Counted from the first letter of the stretch, positions 32,490 to 44,890 are shown. The stretch: DNA of 64,000 bases from Piezodorus guildinii (GCA_023052935.1 CM041292.1:173910900-173974899); one strand, 5' to 3'. Notes: a model not told the origin generated them from the letters alone. Numbers and translations are program-made.

Positions 32490-32925
32490 AAAAAATCATC
32501 TCCACTCCATAGACCTGGACAGAGCTCTCAACTATAAATATAACCCAGTAGAACAGTTTGTAACTTTAACAGCCCTTAGCCGCAAGATTATTTAACCTAT
32601 CATGTTAATATAAATAAACTAAGACTTGTTAGCCAACTAAGAACGTCACATACAGAAAATTTAAAACTTTTTAATAAGAGAACTACTTTCAATATAAAAA
32701 CAGGAGAAAAATGTAGATGGTGTCAAGGACATATCACCAAAAATTTAGAGCACCTGTTATTAGAATGTCCTATACTCAGTATTGAAAGGGAATATTACCT
32801 GGCGAATTACATTGTTCAAAACAACAAGCAACAATTACAAGGAATCATCCGTAGAAACATTTTAAATACAGATAATGTGAATAAGATAGATCACATTTAT
32901 TTTTTCTACTAAAAACTATATACAT
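32490..32925 (+). pseudogene. LINE C-terminal fragment with zinc-knuckle motif
   Basis: The frame reads NKLRLVSQLRTSHTENLKLF, then FNIKTGEKCRWCQGHITKNL and EHLLLECPI, stopping at TAA near 32912. C-x2-C-x9-H-x4-C is the C-terminal zinc motif of I, R1 and Jockey-type LINEs. The sequence differs from the I-like element at 36515, so it is another family. The 5' end is lost. Confidence 0.6.
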
Positions 32926-32999
32926 TCAAGGAAACGACAAATCCACATTTTTGTGTAACAATATTTACTAATATGTCCCAGTAAGCAATCAGAATTTAA

Positions 33000-33870
33000 C
33001 TATTCATTTTATTTATGTGTTATCATTTATGTATTTATTTATAAGTGTGCCATATGTATATCTATGAGATTATCATTTAACACTAATAACCACTAACACT
33101 AAATGGACCAAACTCCATGGCTTAATAACCAACAAACTATATATCTATCTATATATCTACTGAGAAATATTTTTGTATGTTATTAGTTGTCACTGTATGA
33201 AATATAGTAGCATTCCTCTCCTTCCATATCTGCCAAAAGACTATGAAATTCCATAGATTTTGCTTTAAATCACATTTAATTAGCATTTTCCCCCCTGAAT
33301 AAAAGACATTTATATTATAGTTCACACACCACATCTGTTACATAGTTTCTATAATATGGTTTTGGGGAATCATGTATATATTCCTTTACAGAGTCTGAAA
33401 GGATTTTGAGCATTCAGCTGCCTCCCAAAAACAATACTATATAATTTAGTACGAAATTCGGTCAGATTTTACCGTGTCTATTGTTTTGTGCATTTATAGC
33501 GCCTCAGAACATTATGATCATTTGTTTCTGAACCTCCGTTTTTCTTCCAGCTATGCTATTTAAACTATTTTTTACATGTACTTTGTTTAATTCAATGAAG
33601 ACCTCAGACGAATCTGCAATGCTCACGTTGTTTTCAATTTGTTGTTGTACACATAGTTCTGAATATCAAAATTTTTCTTTCTAACATAAAGTTACAGTAA
33701 CTTGTACTAGCCTCTTTAGAAATATTAAGTAGAGTTGATATGATAATCTTAATAACTATATGCTTCATATTTAATGAATTGGTCATATATATTCCAGAAA
33801 TTCCATATTTTATTTTATTTATTTATTATTTTCATACATTCTTATTTATTTTATTTCATGAGCATTTCAC
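33000..33870. other. spacer with RT-like scrap on minus strand
   Basis: A minus-strand frame at 33334-33149 contains LWNFIVFWQIWKERNATIF, which resembles a LINE C-terminal stretch. It has no second supporting motif, so I leave it uncalled. Confidence 0.3.
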
Positions 33871-33879
33871 TTTTTTTTT

Positions 33880-34690
33880 TTTTGTCGAGTTTGGATTGTT
33901 TTGCAAACTAAGTGAATTCCTCCCTCCGACATACTTCCTCATCATCCAGACCTACCTCAGTGACAGATCCTTCAAAATACACCTGTTTCTGTTCTTCTGT
34001 TCATCCTCATTTATGTAGCCTGCTTGTGTTCCTCAAGGCAGCACCACTAGGAATCATTCTTCACAGTCTATACAGCTGATATTCAAATCCATCGTAACAC
34101 TTTCCTTTGAACGTATGATTTTGACATTCCTGTGCTATCAGTTGATAATGATTAAATTACTGCATTTCAAACTCTTAAATTCCACATCGGTGACCTTTAC
34201 AAATGGTGTAAAAATTGAAGGATTAAATAAAACTCCAACAAATCCAATGAAATAACCTTAACCATTCGTCGCAAACCTATGACTTTCTGTCCTACAGTAT
34301 CCTTTAATAATTCACCTTTTATTCCTCTTGAACAGATCCGATATCTAGGAATCCATATTAACAAACGACTTACTTGAAATCCTCATGCAAGATTGAAAGT
34401 ACAAGAAACTGCCTGACGGTTTTGCCTACTTCAATAGTTACTAGTCAACCGTCTTAAAGTTCCACTCAACTACAAACCGCTCATCTACATGACTATCATG
34501 AGGACTTACGGGGTTAAGCTTTAGGGCTTTACTAAATCATTGAGTTCTAATTGTATCAAATCAAAAATCCTTCGTAAAATCCTCAATGATCCTGACTTTT
34601 TCACAAATAACTCATTGACAATGACAGTGTTGCTAATTTGGCCCGAAGTAGGTATAAATTCTTTTCTCTTTTAGCATATTTAAAAGTTGT
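33880..34690 (+). pseudogene. Jockey-like LINE, heavily decayed copy
   Basis: This is a nucleotide-level match to 30470-31350. CCGACATACTTCCTCATCAT, CCTCAAGGCAGCACC (PQGS), the VYTAD and TRRKPMTFCPTVSFNN equivalents, and GATCTAGGAATCC-like YLGI text are in order. Almost every frame is broken. It shares the family of 29866-31500. Confidence 0.8.
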
Positions 34691-36340
34691 ATAATTTAAT
34701 TAATTTTAATAAAAAATATAAAATTTGTATATTTTCCTTAACAATTAATATTTGTTTTTTTTTATTCTGACTCTAGTATTTTTAGTTGTTTTCTGTTGGA
34801 TGTGGAGACCTCGTTTGTTCCCTTAACAAGCCTGCTCGACTTCTTTCTATTTGTTTATTCTATCTACCCATCTGCTCCTGTTTTCTTTAGTGGTCTCTTG
34901 CCAACTAGAGTGACAATAGTGGTTGTATTGGAACGTCCTTAAAAAGACATTTTGTTTATTGCAAAATGTTATTTTGAGATAGATACAATAAATATTGGAA
35001 GTATTCATTGATATTAATTCACTATTAATTATTTTAAAAAAAAACTCTTAAGAAATACGTCATATTTTCTAAAGGATAAGTTGAATAACTGCTTAAATTG
35101 GTCCGTTATATGCCTGAACGGTCCTCAAGTCTTCAAAATACATTAATTCAATTTTCGAATGTTTATTTACAGATATATATTTTTTTCTTTAGTGGAAATG
35201 CACTGATATGAAAGTTAGAAGATCCTTAAAAAAAAGAAAAAAAAAGTATATTTATTTATACATAAATTTCGAATGTAAGGTGCCAGACTACTTTAGTAAC
35301 TTTTTAATATCCATAGACCTTAAATTCATTACTCACCGTTTGGTCAATATAGATTTCCCTTAAGAATGATATGATTATTTTAAAGAAACTTTTCTAATTT
35401 TATCAAAACATGAACTGAAACAGCTGTAAATTCTATAAAAATAAAATAACTCATTTCTCGTTTTAAAATTTATTTAAGAGGAAAGATATTCAAAATATCG
35501 AGCTGAAACTTGCTATAGTTGAGACTTTCGTTTCCAAAAGATACTATATTAACTTAAAGGGATACTATATTAACAAAAAAATTCTATCTGAAGTGAAAAT
35601 AATCTTTCATTAATTTATAATTATTATACCAATTTATTGGATTATATTTGCTTTTTTATCTGGAATTGTTTTTTCGCTATATTAATTACATTATTTTTAA
35701 TTTATAGAATTTAATGTTTTAATGTGATATGGAACGTAATCAAACGTTTATTCAGTAACTTTTAATAATAATAGATTTTTCGAGTCGGGTCTTCAAAGAA
35801 ATTGAGTATTCTTTAGATTGAATTAGAAAGAATCTTTCAACAAAGATAAATGATTAGAATAAAAATATCTCAAAATATCAGGTTTGTAAGAAATTGAGAC
35901 GTTTATTTCCAAAAGGTACCGAAGGACATTTTTTTCGAAATTGATATTTTGACGTATTTGTATACTAATAGTTTAAAAAAACATAAAAATCCCATAAAAA
36001 CGTATTTGAAAATTGCATTTCATGTATAATTGTCTAAAGTATTATGGATTAATAAATCTTTTATTACTTATATTTTTGAAAGATGAGTATTTTTTTAAAC
36101 ATTGTTTGTTTAATTATTAAGATAAATTAATTTCACTTAATTATTATTAATTTATTCTGGAAGAAAATATGAAAATAAAAATTACGTATGTATGTATTAG
36201 AAGTGTCCTAATACTAATACTGGAGACCCCGGAGAACCTCTTTCCGCTCATAGCATGCATTACTGATATGTTGTGCTGAATAGTATAGCCAGGGCGCCGG
36301 CCAGAGCTGAATGTTGATAGGTCGCTCTACACCAGGGGTC
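34690..36340. other. AT-rich spacer
   Basis: 1.6 kb of AT-rich DNA without a recognisable frame or shared repeat. Confidence 0.45.
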
Positions 36341-36470
36341 TCCTATAGTGGGTCCGTACACCCCTGGGTTTCCGCAAGCTATGTCCAGAGGGCCCGCGAG
36401 ATGTCATCGGGACATTATTTTAAATTACTTAAACGTAAAATATTTGTGAAGCCTTGACTTATAATAATAA
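36341..36470 (+). mobile_element. hAT-like terminal fragment
   Basis: CAGGGGTCTCCTATAGTGGG, then CCCCTGGGTTTCCGCAAG and GGGCCCGCGAGATG resemble the end of hAT (Charlie-type) elements, which begin CAGGGGT and carry a 'ggg-tccgcg' duplication. No partner end or 8-bp TSD was found. Confidence 0.4.
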
Positions 36471-36529
36471 TAACAACAGCATACGGACAAAATCTCTATT
36501 TAAAGTAGTATAATTATTAGAGATAACCA

Positions 36530-38167
36530 TCCCTACACTTCCAGCGGCTCAAGAACGACCGTGAAACAACTCCGTGCAATACATCTATTCCCTCCAGACG
36601 CAGCACAAGTACGGCTCTCAACCACCCCTTTTTGGAAGCTGAGTTCCAGGTAGCACTAGCCTCGTGCAAAGAAGCATCCCCAGGGCCAGATGGCATTCAC
36701 GCTAGTATGGTAACCAGCCTCTCAGCTAAGGACGAAATTGCACTCCTTCATATTTTTAATAAGCTCTTTCTAGGAGAGCAATTTCCACTATCATGGAAAG
36801 ATGCTATCCTGATCCCGATTCACAAGAAAAATAAACCCCCCGATATTGCTTCTAGTTACAGACCCATCTCTTTGACCAGCATTCCATGTAAAATTTACGA
36901 AAGGCTAATAGCCAATCGATTGCAGTGGTACCTAGAAACAGAAAATATGCTACCAGCCTGGCAGAGTGGATTCCGTAAAGGACGAAGCACTCAAGACAAT
37001 CTTGTATTCCTCTCCTCAGAAATACTTACAGCATTTGGAGAGCGCGAACGAGTGTTAGCTGTATTGCTTGACGTTGAAAAAGCCTTCGATCGAGTTATGA
37101 GATGGCTCATCATCTCCTCTCTATAGAAGTGTGGTATTCATGGTCCTATTCTTTCCTTTATTCGGCATTACCTGCGAGACCGGTCGTTCAGAGTGCGTTG
37201 CGGAAATACAATGTCATCTCGTTTTGTTCAAGAGAATGGTGTTTCCCAAGGAGGTGTCCTTAGTCCTATTCTCTTTTGTTTAGCTTTTAATGGCGTCCTA
37301 GGTAATATTCACCCACCAGTCCAGGCACTGCTATTTGCGGATGACCTATTGCTTTGTGTTCGAGGCAAACAAATTACGGAACTCACCAAATTGATGCAGT
37401 CTGCGCTCCATACTGTGGAGAACAGGTGTTCAAACAACGGATTTAAAATTTCCTCGGCCAAATCTACAGCAATCATCTTCGCAAAACGGGCAGCAAACAT
37501 CTCTCAACCTTTATCTCTTTTAATAGACGGGCATGGGATAAATGTCGTAGAAAAGGTCAAGTACCTGGGGATTACGTTTGACAGTCGCCTATCCTGGGGC
37601 CCGCACATCCGTGAGGTAAAAGCCTCTTGTATACGAGCACTCAACTTACTTCGGATGGTCACAAACACGGCTTGGGGGGGAGACCGTATGGCTATGCTAA
37701 GATTATTTAGAGTGGTTCTACGGAATAGGGTCGAATACGGAGCATGTGCGTACGAATCTGCCGATCCGACTCGTCTAAATGCGCTTAGAGTGATCGTTAC
37801 TACGGTGCTGAGGACAGCCATCGGCGCGTTTCGTTCTAGCCCCATTATCAGTCTCTTCGGCGAAGCCGGGGAGTTGCCATCCCATTATCGCCGACAACAA
37901 ATGGAGGTTAAATACTTCCTTAAAGTTCTCGCCAACCCTCATCACCCACTAAAACCTCAATTTCTTCTTTCTTTGCGGGAACGGCCGCTGATGCCTACTC
38001 TTCCCTCTCGGGTCCACGACGCAATTCTGCCTTTCCGCAGCAGCTATACCCCATCGGGCCGTCCCCTATACCTCCCTGGTCCGTCCCTTCTATCCATTGT
38101 CAACTGTCTCTCACACGACTTCCAAAACTCACGACTCCACCAAAAGTATACCAGCAAGAATTTTTAG
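36530..38167 (+). pseudogene. I-like LINE reverse transcriptase
   Basis: The first block has FLEAEFQVALASCKEASPGP with DGIHASM, then AILIPIHKKNKPPDIASSYR with PISLTSI, and SGFRKGRSTQDNLVFLSSEI. LLDVEKAFDRV follows. An in-frame TAG at 37124-37126 interrupts it, and the same frame resumes with NGVSQGGVLSPILF and the catalytic FADD at 37334-37345, then VEKVKYLGITFDSRLSWGPH. A shift near 38145 ends the frame at 38167. Apart from the one stop the RT core is intact. Confidence 0.93.
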
Positions 38168-38985
38168 AGCTTATCCAAAGGTACCATAATGCTACTGTTT
38201 ATTACACAGACGGCTCTCGGGGAGAACTAGGCGCTGGAGCTGCAGTTGTGAGTGAGGCCCAAGTTAACATGCCCTCCCTTCTATATCGAGTAGCTATACC
38301 GCCGAAGTAACTGCCATCCTCCAGTCCCTCCTTCTTCGCCAGCAATCTTCCTCTCAAGTAATCATATGCACCGATTCCCTCTCCACTCTCTCCTCTATCC
38401 GTAACATATATTCCTCTGACTACCTCATCCAAAGAATTCATACCACACTTGCATCCTTTTCCTCCCGGGTCAACATTGTTTTCTTCTGGGTTCCAGGACA
38501 TTGTGGGATCTCGGGGAACGATCGGGCTGATTTAGCGGCACGTCATGCGGTTTCCGAGGGTCTTGAACTTCAAGGTGTGAGCCTGCTTGACCTCGTCACT
38601 TCAATTCGATCGAGCATATTGGGTTTTTGGCAGCGGGAGTGGGCGGCGATAATAAGCTTCGCCTTATTCGGCCCCGCGTTGGCCCTTGGGGGTCCTCCTG
38701 CCGGCCGTCTCGACGCGAAGAGGTTGTGCTCGCGCGACTTCGTATAGGACACTCTAGGTTGACCCACGGTTATCTCATGGCCCGTGGACATCCGCCTCTC
38801 TGTCGATCATGTCAGGTTCCTCTCTCAATACTCCACTTCCTCACAGAATGCCGACAATATACCGCTTCACGTATTCTTTTCAACCTCCCCACCGATCTGT
38901 CGCTTCTTTTCTCTGATTCCTCTCCTCATATAACTAACATCATTCGCTTCCTAAAGTCACACCATCTTTACTCTCAGATCTAAAC
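38145..38985 (+). pseudogene. I-like LINE RNase H and zinc-knuckle C-terminus
   Basis: In the shifted frame QEFLELIQRYHNATVYYTDG starts RNase H (TDGS at 38206-38217). A second shift near 38290 leads to YTAEVTAILQSLLL and TDSLSTLSS, then VPGHCGISGNDRADLAARH near 38490. The D, E, D and H-x3-GN-x2-AD pattern is complete. A further shift near 38635 gives LRIGHSRLTHGYL and CRSCQVPLSILHFLTEC (C-x2-C-x7-H-x4-C). Confidence 0.88.
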
Positions 38986-39103
38986 TATACTCTCACTCTA
39001 CTCCTATAATCATGTAACCTGTATCTAACGGTGTAAAGGCGAACATGACCCTGGTGGTTGTCGCCTCGAAAAAAAAACAAAAAAAAAAAAAAAAAAACAA
39101 CCA

Positions 39104-40735
39104 GGTATGTCATAAGTTAGCATTAGTAACTTATCATTTGGTTGACTCTATTATCGTGTAACGCTGAGTTTAATAACCCAAGCCTGGGATATCTAATGCT
39201 AATAAAGCCATTTAGAAACTTTATACGGAAATAAATGTTATTTTTAGTGAGGATAGATGAAGCCATTATATATTTTATCCGACGTTTTCAGATTAAATAA
39301 TAAGGTAAGTAATTAAGAAGATCTTTTATTTTATTAAAACATAGATGCTAAGGATTGTTGCATGAATATTTGTATTGAATACAAACGGAAAATGATTTCA
39401 AGAGCTAAATCTTGAAGACACTCGTTGCTTTGGTCTCCACTCAGGAGCCGAACTTGTTATGTCAAGAGACAACGCTCGGCCATTACAGAAATAATGAGTT
39501 AAGCTCTGTTATTTATTGTATATATTCCTTTCAGCATTCAGTTCTTCAGTCCTAATCTTTGATCAAATATAAATATATGGTAATAGTTTTGTGTAAAATA
39601 ATCACGAGAAACTAAAAAAGAAAACAAATAAGATAAAGTAAATACATTTGTTTGCGGTGAAGAATTTTAGTCAAACACCACTATATATCTGTGTATACAT
39701 TAACTATTGATGATTATAAAATCAATATTATACATCTGTTAAAAAAATTAGAGAAAAGGAAGAAACACGAATATTTCCTTATTCATTTCTCAATTTTTTT
39801 TTCATATGCATCAAGTATTAATTTCATACATTTTTGAACTAATATATAAAAGTAAATTGCCATTTTGAGTAAATGTTTATAAGTTCCAGTTTCTTGGTGG
39901 TCTTCAATAAAAATAAAACCGCAAAGTGATGAACGGTTGAATTTTTAAAAAGTAATGTACATTGAATTTTTTTAATCTCACGATTCCCGAAGTTCTCAAT
40001 CAATCTATCAAATATACACGAAGGGTCTGAAGAGAGCTAGTCCTTATATTATAACTAACTAGATTTATTTTTTTATTAGTCATGTTTATTTATTTTACAT
40101 CATAAATCCGAGATTTATTTGCTTGATTTTCAGTCATTTTTCTTTTAGAAATTCAAAGAAGGTGGCTAAATGAACTTTATCAAAACGGTGAACACTGTAT
40201 AAACCTTTCTTCTCCGTATTGTAAGCAACCTCGCAGGACATTAAACACTTATGGTAATAATGATATTATGATTTTAGTTTCATAATTTGAATGTTCCAGT
40301 TTGATCTGGATTACCACTAGGAGGTAATTTTTAGATATTGGATTATTTGGATTCATAAGATGTGTGATTACCCTGTAAACTCAGATTCGAAATTTTTGTT
40401 TACGATGGTAATGCTTCAAATTTCAAGTAATTTAAAAAATAAATATAATCTTACTATAAATATTTAAGATAATTTTACGGAACTCATTAATAAAGTAAAA
40501 ATAAGTGTCTCGAAAGTCAGATAAAAAAAACAAAAAAAAAACACCCGAAGAGGTCAACACACCACCTTCACTTACTTCGTTCGTTAAGGTAATTTTAAGA
40601 ACTATTGACTGAATTAAGAGTTGAGAAAAGTTGAATGTATTATTTTCAGTTTCGTTAGGAACACATGTTTTAGATTGAAATTAAATTGTTATTTAAAACA
40701 ATCAATTAAGTGTATACTCAATTCGTAAATTTACG
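39104..40735. other. AT-rich spacer
   Basis: No motif was recognised over 1.6 kb. A short G-poor A-run lies near 40528-40541. Confidence 0.45.
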
Positions 40736-40744
40736 TCACCTTCT

Positions 40745-42090
40745 ATAACTCGGTATATAAGATAACATTTTCTAAAATCTTTAGTTTCCCAACAGTATAT
40801 TATAAATCTATATTAATATTAATATTCTTGAGTTCGAATTAAGAAAAAAAATACATAGAAAAATATGTTTGTTCTTTTCTCCTTTAGATGGACATCAAGT
40901 TCTTACAACTTGTATATTTACCCCTTTTTTTTGTCAATGCTAAAAATACGAAATGGTTACTTTTTTCGAATATTTAAAATAGAAGGTACTTTAAAGGAAG
41001 AATATTTAAAACATCACTATTTAAGCCCTGTTAGACTATTTCAATTGAAATGAAAAAGACATGATATTAAAGCCTATTAAACTTTACAGCAATGCAAACA
41101 TGTCACCTTTACCCTTCGAAGACAATCCTGCCCTCCAGTTCTCTTTAACTCCGTTCCGCTTCCTTTCTCTGACACAGTCCGGTATCTTGGCTTCCTTCTG
41201 GACAAAAGACTAACTTGGAACCCGCATACTAGACTTAAACGACAAGAACTTAATCGACGACTTGGACAATTATACAGACTACTGAACCGAAATTCTAAAC
41301 TATCTATCGAGAACAAGCTGTTAATATACAAGACAGTACTGAAACCTATCTGGACCTACGGACTTGAACTGTAGGGGACAGCCAAATTTTCTAACATCAA
41401 ACGCATTCAATCCTTCCAATCAAAAGTCCTCCGAACAATAGTTAATGCTCCTTATTATGTATCCAACCATACCTTACACCGCGACCTAAATATTCCATTT
41501 ATTTTAGACCTTATACCATTAAAATTCTCTAAATTTCATCAGAACCTTATCCATCACCCTAATCCCCTAGCTCAATCCTTATCCAGCTCCACACATCCTT
41601 ACCATCCTCCTAGAAGTTTGAAACGGCAGTGGCCTCGAGACCTCTTGTAAAATGTATATTGGAGTTCTAGCATTGGCTAGATTCTCCACTCACGTGCTGT
41701 ATGCTTGTGAATTGTATATAGGTATGAGTGACTTTTGTACATATTTTATTGATTTTGTTTTGTATATATGTATATTGTATTATTATTATATAAATTTATT
41801 GTTTTGTATATATCGTGTGAATGTTAACTTTATCACTATTAAAAATGTCCTAAATTGGACACATTGTAATACTACTCAATAAAGAATTGTTTCTAGAAAA
41901 AAAAACTTTACAGCAATTCAGTGAGTTTAAGCAAAATCGTTAGAAGACATAGAGTTTCACGTGTGACTAGATTATTTAGATTCACAGCACCCTAAAACGT
42001 CTATTTTCGTTGATAATTGGAATTAGAAAATTTTCCCGATCTCAATACTTTCCTTTAAACATATTTCATACATAGGTAAGTGAAAGTAAA
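40745..42090 (+). mobile_element. repeat family A, copy 7, split by a LINE
   Basis: Left part: AAGCCCTGTTAGACTATTTC and ATGATATTAAAGCCTATTAA up to the target site. Right part from 41918: GAGTTTAAGCAAAATCGTTA, ACAGCACCCTAAAACGTC and the terminal AGGTAAGTGAAAGTAAAA. The interruption is the LINE at 41094-41904, so this copy was already in place when the LINE arrived. Confidence 0.8.
41081..41917 (+). mobile_element. Jockey-like LINE with 13-bp TSD
   Basis: ACTTTACAGCAAT at 41081-41093 is repeated at 41905-41917. The insert opens in the RT thumb: HVTFTLRRQSCPPVLFNSVP, then VRYLGFLLDKRLTWNPHTRL and KLSIENKLLIYKTVLKPIWT, a TAG in place of a Trp codon at about 41371, and SKVLRTIVNAPYYVSNHTLH. It ends with HPYHPPRSLKRQWPRDLL and a stop, a short UTR, and AATAAAGAATTG near the A-tail. 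It is the best reference for this family's C-terminus in the window. Confidence 0.92.
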
Positions 42091-42520
42091 ATTGCTTATA
42101 GTTTCATAACAACGTTAAACCGACACTCTCGCTCTCGGGACACTTTTATTCACTTTGTTTCCACTCAGCGGTTAATTTCATTTCTTCAGCTCGTTGTGTT
42201 CTTCCTTTGTGTGTGGGGTAAACTACCATTAAATATTTTCTTTAAGGATCTGTATCAAATAATATGTGCCAGTAGGTAAACTCAATAAATAATCATTGAT
42301 GGATTAATTTTGTTATTGTAAATATTAGAACTGCAAACTGCACCTATTTGATATATGTTGCGTCACAACACGTGCGGCAACATAACAGTCTTGTTTACTT
42401 GAAGCTGCCTCAGATTGCTCAGTTATTATAGTAGCGTTTGAATCAATGGTATTTTGTTAAGCAATTTTCATACCTGTCAGAATCTGACCATTAGAAATAA
42501 CATATCTTGGGATTCATTTG
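42090..42520. other. spacer, nothing recognised
   Basis: AT-rich sequence without recognised features. Confidence 0.4.
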
Positions 42521-42521
42521 A

Positions 42522-42704
42522 AGAAATAATCGGGATTAAGTTGTGTGAAATATATTTTAATTTTTCCGACGTTTCGGCTCAAACATTGTATTGTTTTTAT
42601 GCCTTACATAGTTGAATGATGCCGTGGTGATGACTCACATGTTTGAGCCGAAACTTCGGCCAAATTAAAATATTCTTCACACGACTTAATCCTGATTATT
42701 TCTA
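42522..42704. mobile_element. fold-back element with hammerhead-like core
   Basis: AGAAATAATCGGGATTAAGT at the left returns inverted as ACTTAATCCTGATTATTTCT at the right. The inner arms carry CCGACGTTTCGGCTCAAACA and TGTTTGAGCCGAAACTTCGG. The arms are about 55-60 bases around a 60-base centre. The right arm holds GTGATGACTCA...TGAGCCGAAACTTC (42626-42657): a TGATGA box, a CTCA/TGAG stem and CCGAAAC, as in a hammerhead core. Confidence 0.6.
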
Positions 42705-42829
42705 GCTCGGATGATTTCAACAGTCGACTATACATCCTCAAGGGATTTCTTCGTATGTTATTTCAAGAGCTGCTTGAGCGTGTAGCATCGATTTATTTTT
42801 AAAAATAAATAATAGAACAAAAATAATTT

Positions 42830-43098
42830 ACCTTATTCATCACTCAAATTCTCTAGCTAAATCCATATTTATATCTACTCATCCCTACAATCCTCCTCGA
42901 AGGTTGAAACGGCAGTGGCCTCAAGAGCTTTAAATATTGGAATTCTGGCACTGACTCTTTACTCAAGTGCTGTACGTTTAGCGCTCTCTCAGCTTCCACT
43001 TTCTCTTAAACCAGTAACGCGGAGGGGCTAGGATCCCCCGGGTTCCGTTCTTCTATCCATACTTGGGAGGACAAGCCTAGTTTTGGGCTACTACTGCC

Positions 43099-43131
<33 letters not shown>
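42830..43131 (+). pseudogene. Jockey-like LINE 3' end
   Basis: LIHHSNSLAKSIFISTHPYN with PPRRLKRQWPQEL, then a GC-rich UTR (ACCAGTAACGCGGAGGGGCT, GGACAAGCCTAGTTTTGGGC). It ends in a (TC)n run at 43103-43131, which probably replaced the normal tail. Confidence 0.75.
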
Positions 43132-43134
<3 letters not shown>

Positions 43135-43440
43135 TTTGAAATCAGTCTTACAACTTATAACAGAAGTTTTTCCCTGATAACTTGGTTATTTTTGATGATA
43201 GAGAAAACATTTAAGGTGTTCTGGAATTATGAAATTATATTTGAATGACAATTGAAATAAAAGAAAAGGAAATAGTGAAGAAGTCTAGTTCTTCTTTTGG
43301 TTTATTATTTCCAATAATAAACCTTTGTAATCGATCTAACAAAAATTAACTGCCCCCTCTCCCTTCCTCCTAAAAACTTTATTAAACTTTCAAGAAACGT
43401 AGAATATTATATACCGAATATAAAAAAATCATTTTATCCA
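43135..43440 (+). repeat. repeat family B, junction of two partial units
   Basis: A tail-type block (TAACTTGGTTATTTTTGATG with ATAGAGAAAACA) is followed at 43295 by a head-type block (TTGGTTTATTATTTCCAATA, AAACCTTTGTAATCGATC). The order is reversed relative to 9705-10640, as expected at a head-to-tail junction. Confidence 0.5.
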
Positions 43441-44510
43441 CTTACATACTGACTGAGCGAAAAATAATACCTGACCATCCATTCGGTTTTCGCATGTCAC
43501 ACTTAACGACACACGAATTACACAGAGTTACTGACTTTATTGCTGGAGCACTAGAAAAAAAAAAAAGGAATACGCAACTGGGGTATTCTTGGATGTTGCC
43601 CAAGCGTTTGATAAAGTCGGGCACGAGAGGCTTCTCCTTAAACTCAAGAACGTACTACCTTACACTCTTTCCTCTCTGTTAGGTTTTTCTCTGTTCGGCA
43701 GGGCTCAGAAACTTCTTCAATCCGACCAGTCTTGGCAGGAGTACCGCAAGGATCGATACTTGCTCCGCTCCTATACATTGTATACACACATGACATACCA
43801 ACTCACCCCACCACATTGACTGCTACTTAAGTGGACAATACTGCAATTTTAACATCAAACGGAGATCCTATACTGGTATCACTGACTCTACAAAATCACT
43901 TAATGCTATTACAAAATTGTTACCATCTTTGGAAAATTCGTTTAAATCACGACAAATCAAAACACGTAACGTTCACACTACTACAAAACACTTGCCGACC
44001 AATTTTTATCGACAGCCAAATTCCTCAGACCAACTCAGTAAATTACCTAGGACTGACGCTCGATCGAAGGATGACTTGGGGCCCACATGTAAAGATGAAA
44101 AGACAGACTCTCAACCACGGACTGAATGTACTATACCAACTTTTATCTAAATCTTCAAAATTAAAAATCAGACAGAAACTGAATACATACACATACCTAC
44201 TTAGGACAATAGAGACTTACGCTTTACAGATTTTTGGTTTAGCAAAAAAGACTCACATATAAAAATTACAATCATTTCAATCCAAAATTATAAGACTCAT
44301 AACGACAGCTCCTTGGTACTTGAACAGCAGAACCCTACACACGGACATACAACAACCAACAATTGACCAACTCTATACTCTTTTTCACAGTAAACTTAAT
44401 AGACACGGCGATAGACTGATTAACGACACGTCAGTAGCTGGAATGCCAGTCAGATGAAGGCTAAAGAGAAGCTGGATGAGAGACCTCTTCTGCTAAATTA
44501 AAGTCAAGGA
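43441..44510 (+). pseudogene. Jockey-like reverse transcriptase, second lineage
   Basis: IPDHPFGFRMSHLTTHELHR starts the RT fingers. FLDVAQAFDKVGHERLLLKL and AGVPQGSILAPLLYIVYTHD follow in other frames. The catalytic box is damaged: where YADDTAIL is expected the sequence reads T*VDNTAIL near 43830. Then NSVNYLGLTLDRRMTWGPHV, LKIRQKLNTYTYLLRTIETY, IIRLITTAPWYLNSRTLHTD and RLKRSWMRDLF. About five shifts and stops are present. It is a different subfamily from the copy at 41094. Confidence 0.88.
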
Positions 44511-44689
44511 AGGGGAGCTGCTGGGCACTTACCTTCTTCATGCCTGCCATGCCTGATCTCAATTTATACAGCACATTTGCTGATTGCAGATACATTCTGA
44601 CAGGCGTGAATTTAGATATGAAGAGAAAAAAAATATTCACTGTAATCATTAATAAAATCGATAGAAATTGAATTTTGAAGAAACCTAAC

Positions 44690-44890
44690 AAAAAAAGAAT
44701 AATTGAAATAGCAGAGATAAAGCATTTTGAAATGAGCAGTTGCGATAGGCTATTTTCCTATGAATTATTTCTTGCTTTTCATATTTGCTATTAACCTATA
44801 AACAGGTATATACACAGTTATACCCTTATATAGTTATTTGGAAATAATAATCCATTGCGTAATAAAGTGCAACGTTTTTTAAGATTGTTA
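44690..44890 (+). repeat. repeat shared with 11040-11210
   Basis: GTTATTTGGAAATAATAA followed by CCATTGYGTAATAA and the preceding ATTTTGAAAT box occur in both places, each next to a Jockey-like remnant. The parent element is unknown. Confidence 0.45.

Larger units (their letters stand above)
36515..39103 (+). mobile_element. I-like non-LTR retrotransposon, 5'-truncated, with poly(A)
   Basis: The element starts in the endonuclease-RT linker and runs through RT, RNase H and a C-terminal zinc knuckle to a 3' UTR. The UTR can fold (GGCGAACATGACC with GTTGTCGCC), and a 35-base A-rich tail at 39069-39103 follows. RNase H downstream of RT is characteristic of the I superfamily. It is GC-richer than its surroundings, which suggests a fairly recent arrival. 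Confidence 0.9.

Noticed and set aside
33149..33334. Minus frame with FWQIWKERN resembling a LINE zinc-finger domain
   Set aside because: A single short resemblance with no second motif in the following 300 bases.
42090..42520. Possible Penelope reverse transcriptase near the fold-back
   Set aside because: I looked for RT and GIY-YIG motifs around both fold-back elements and found none in any frame; only the terminal motif is present.
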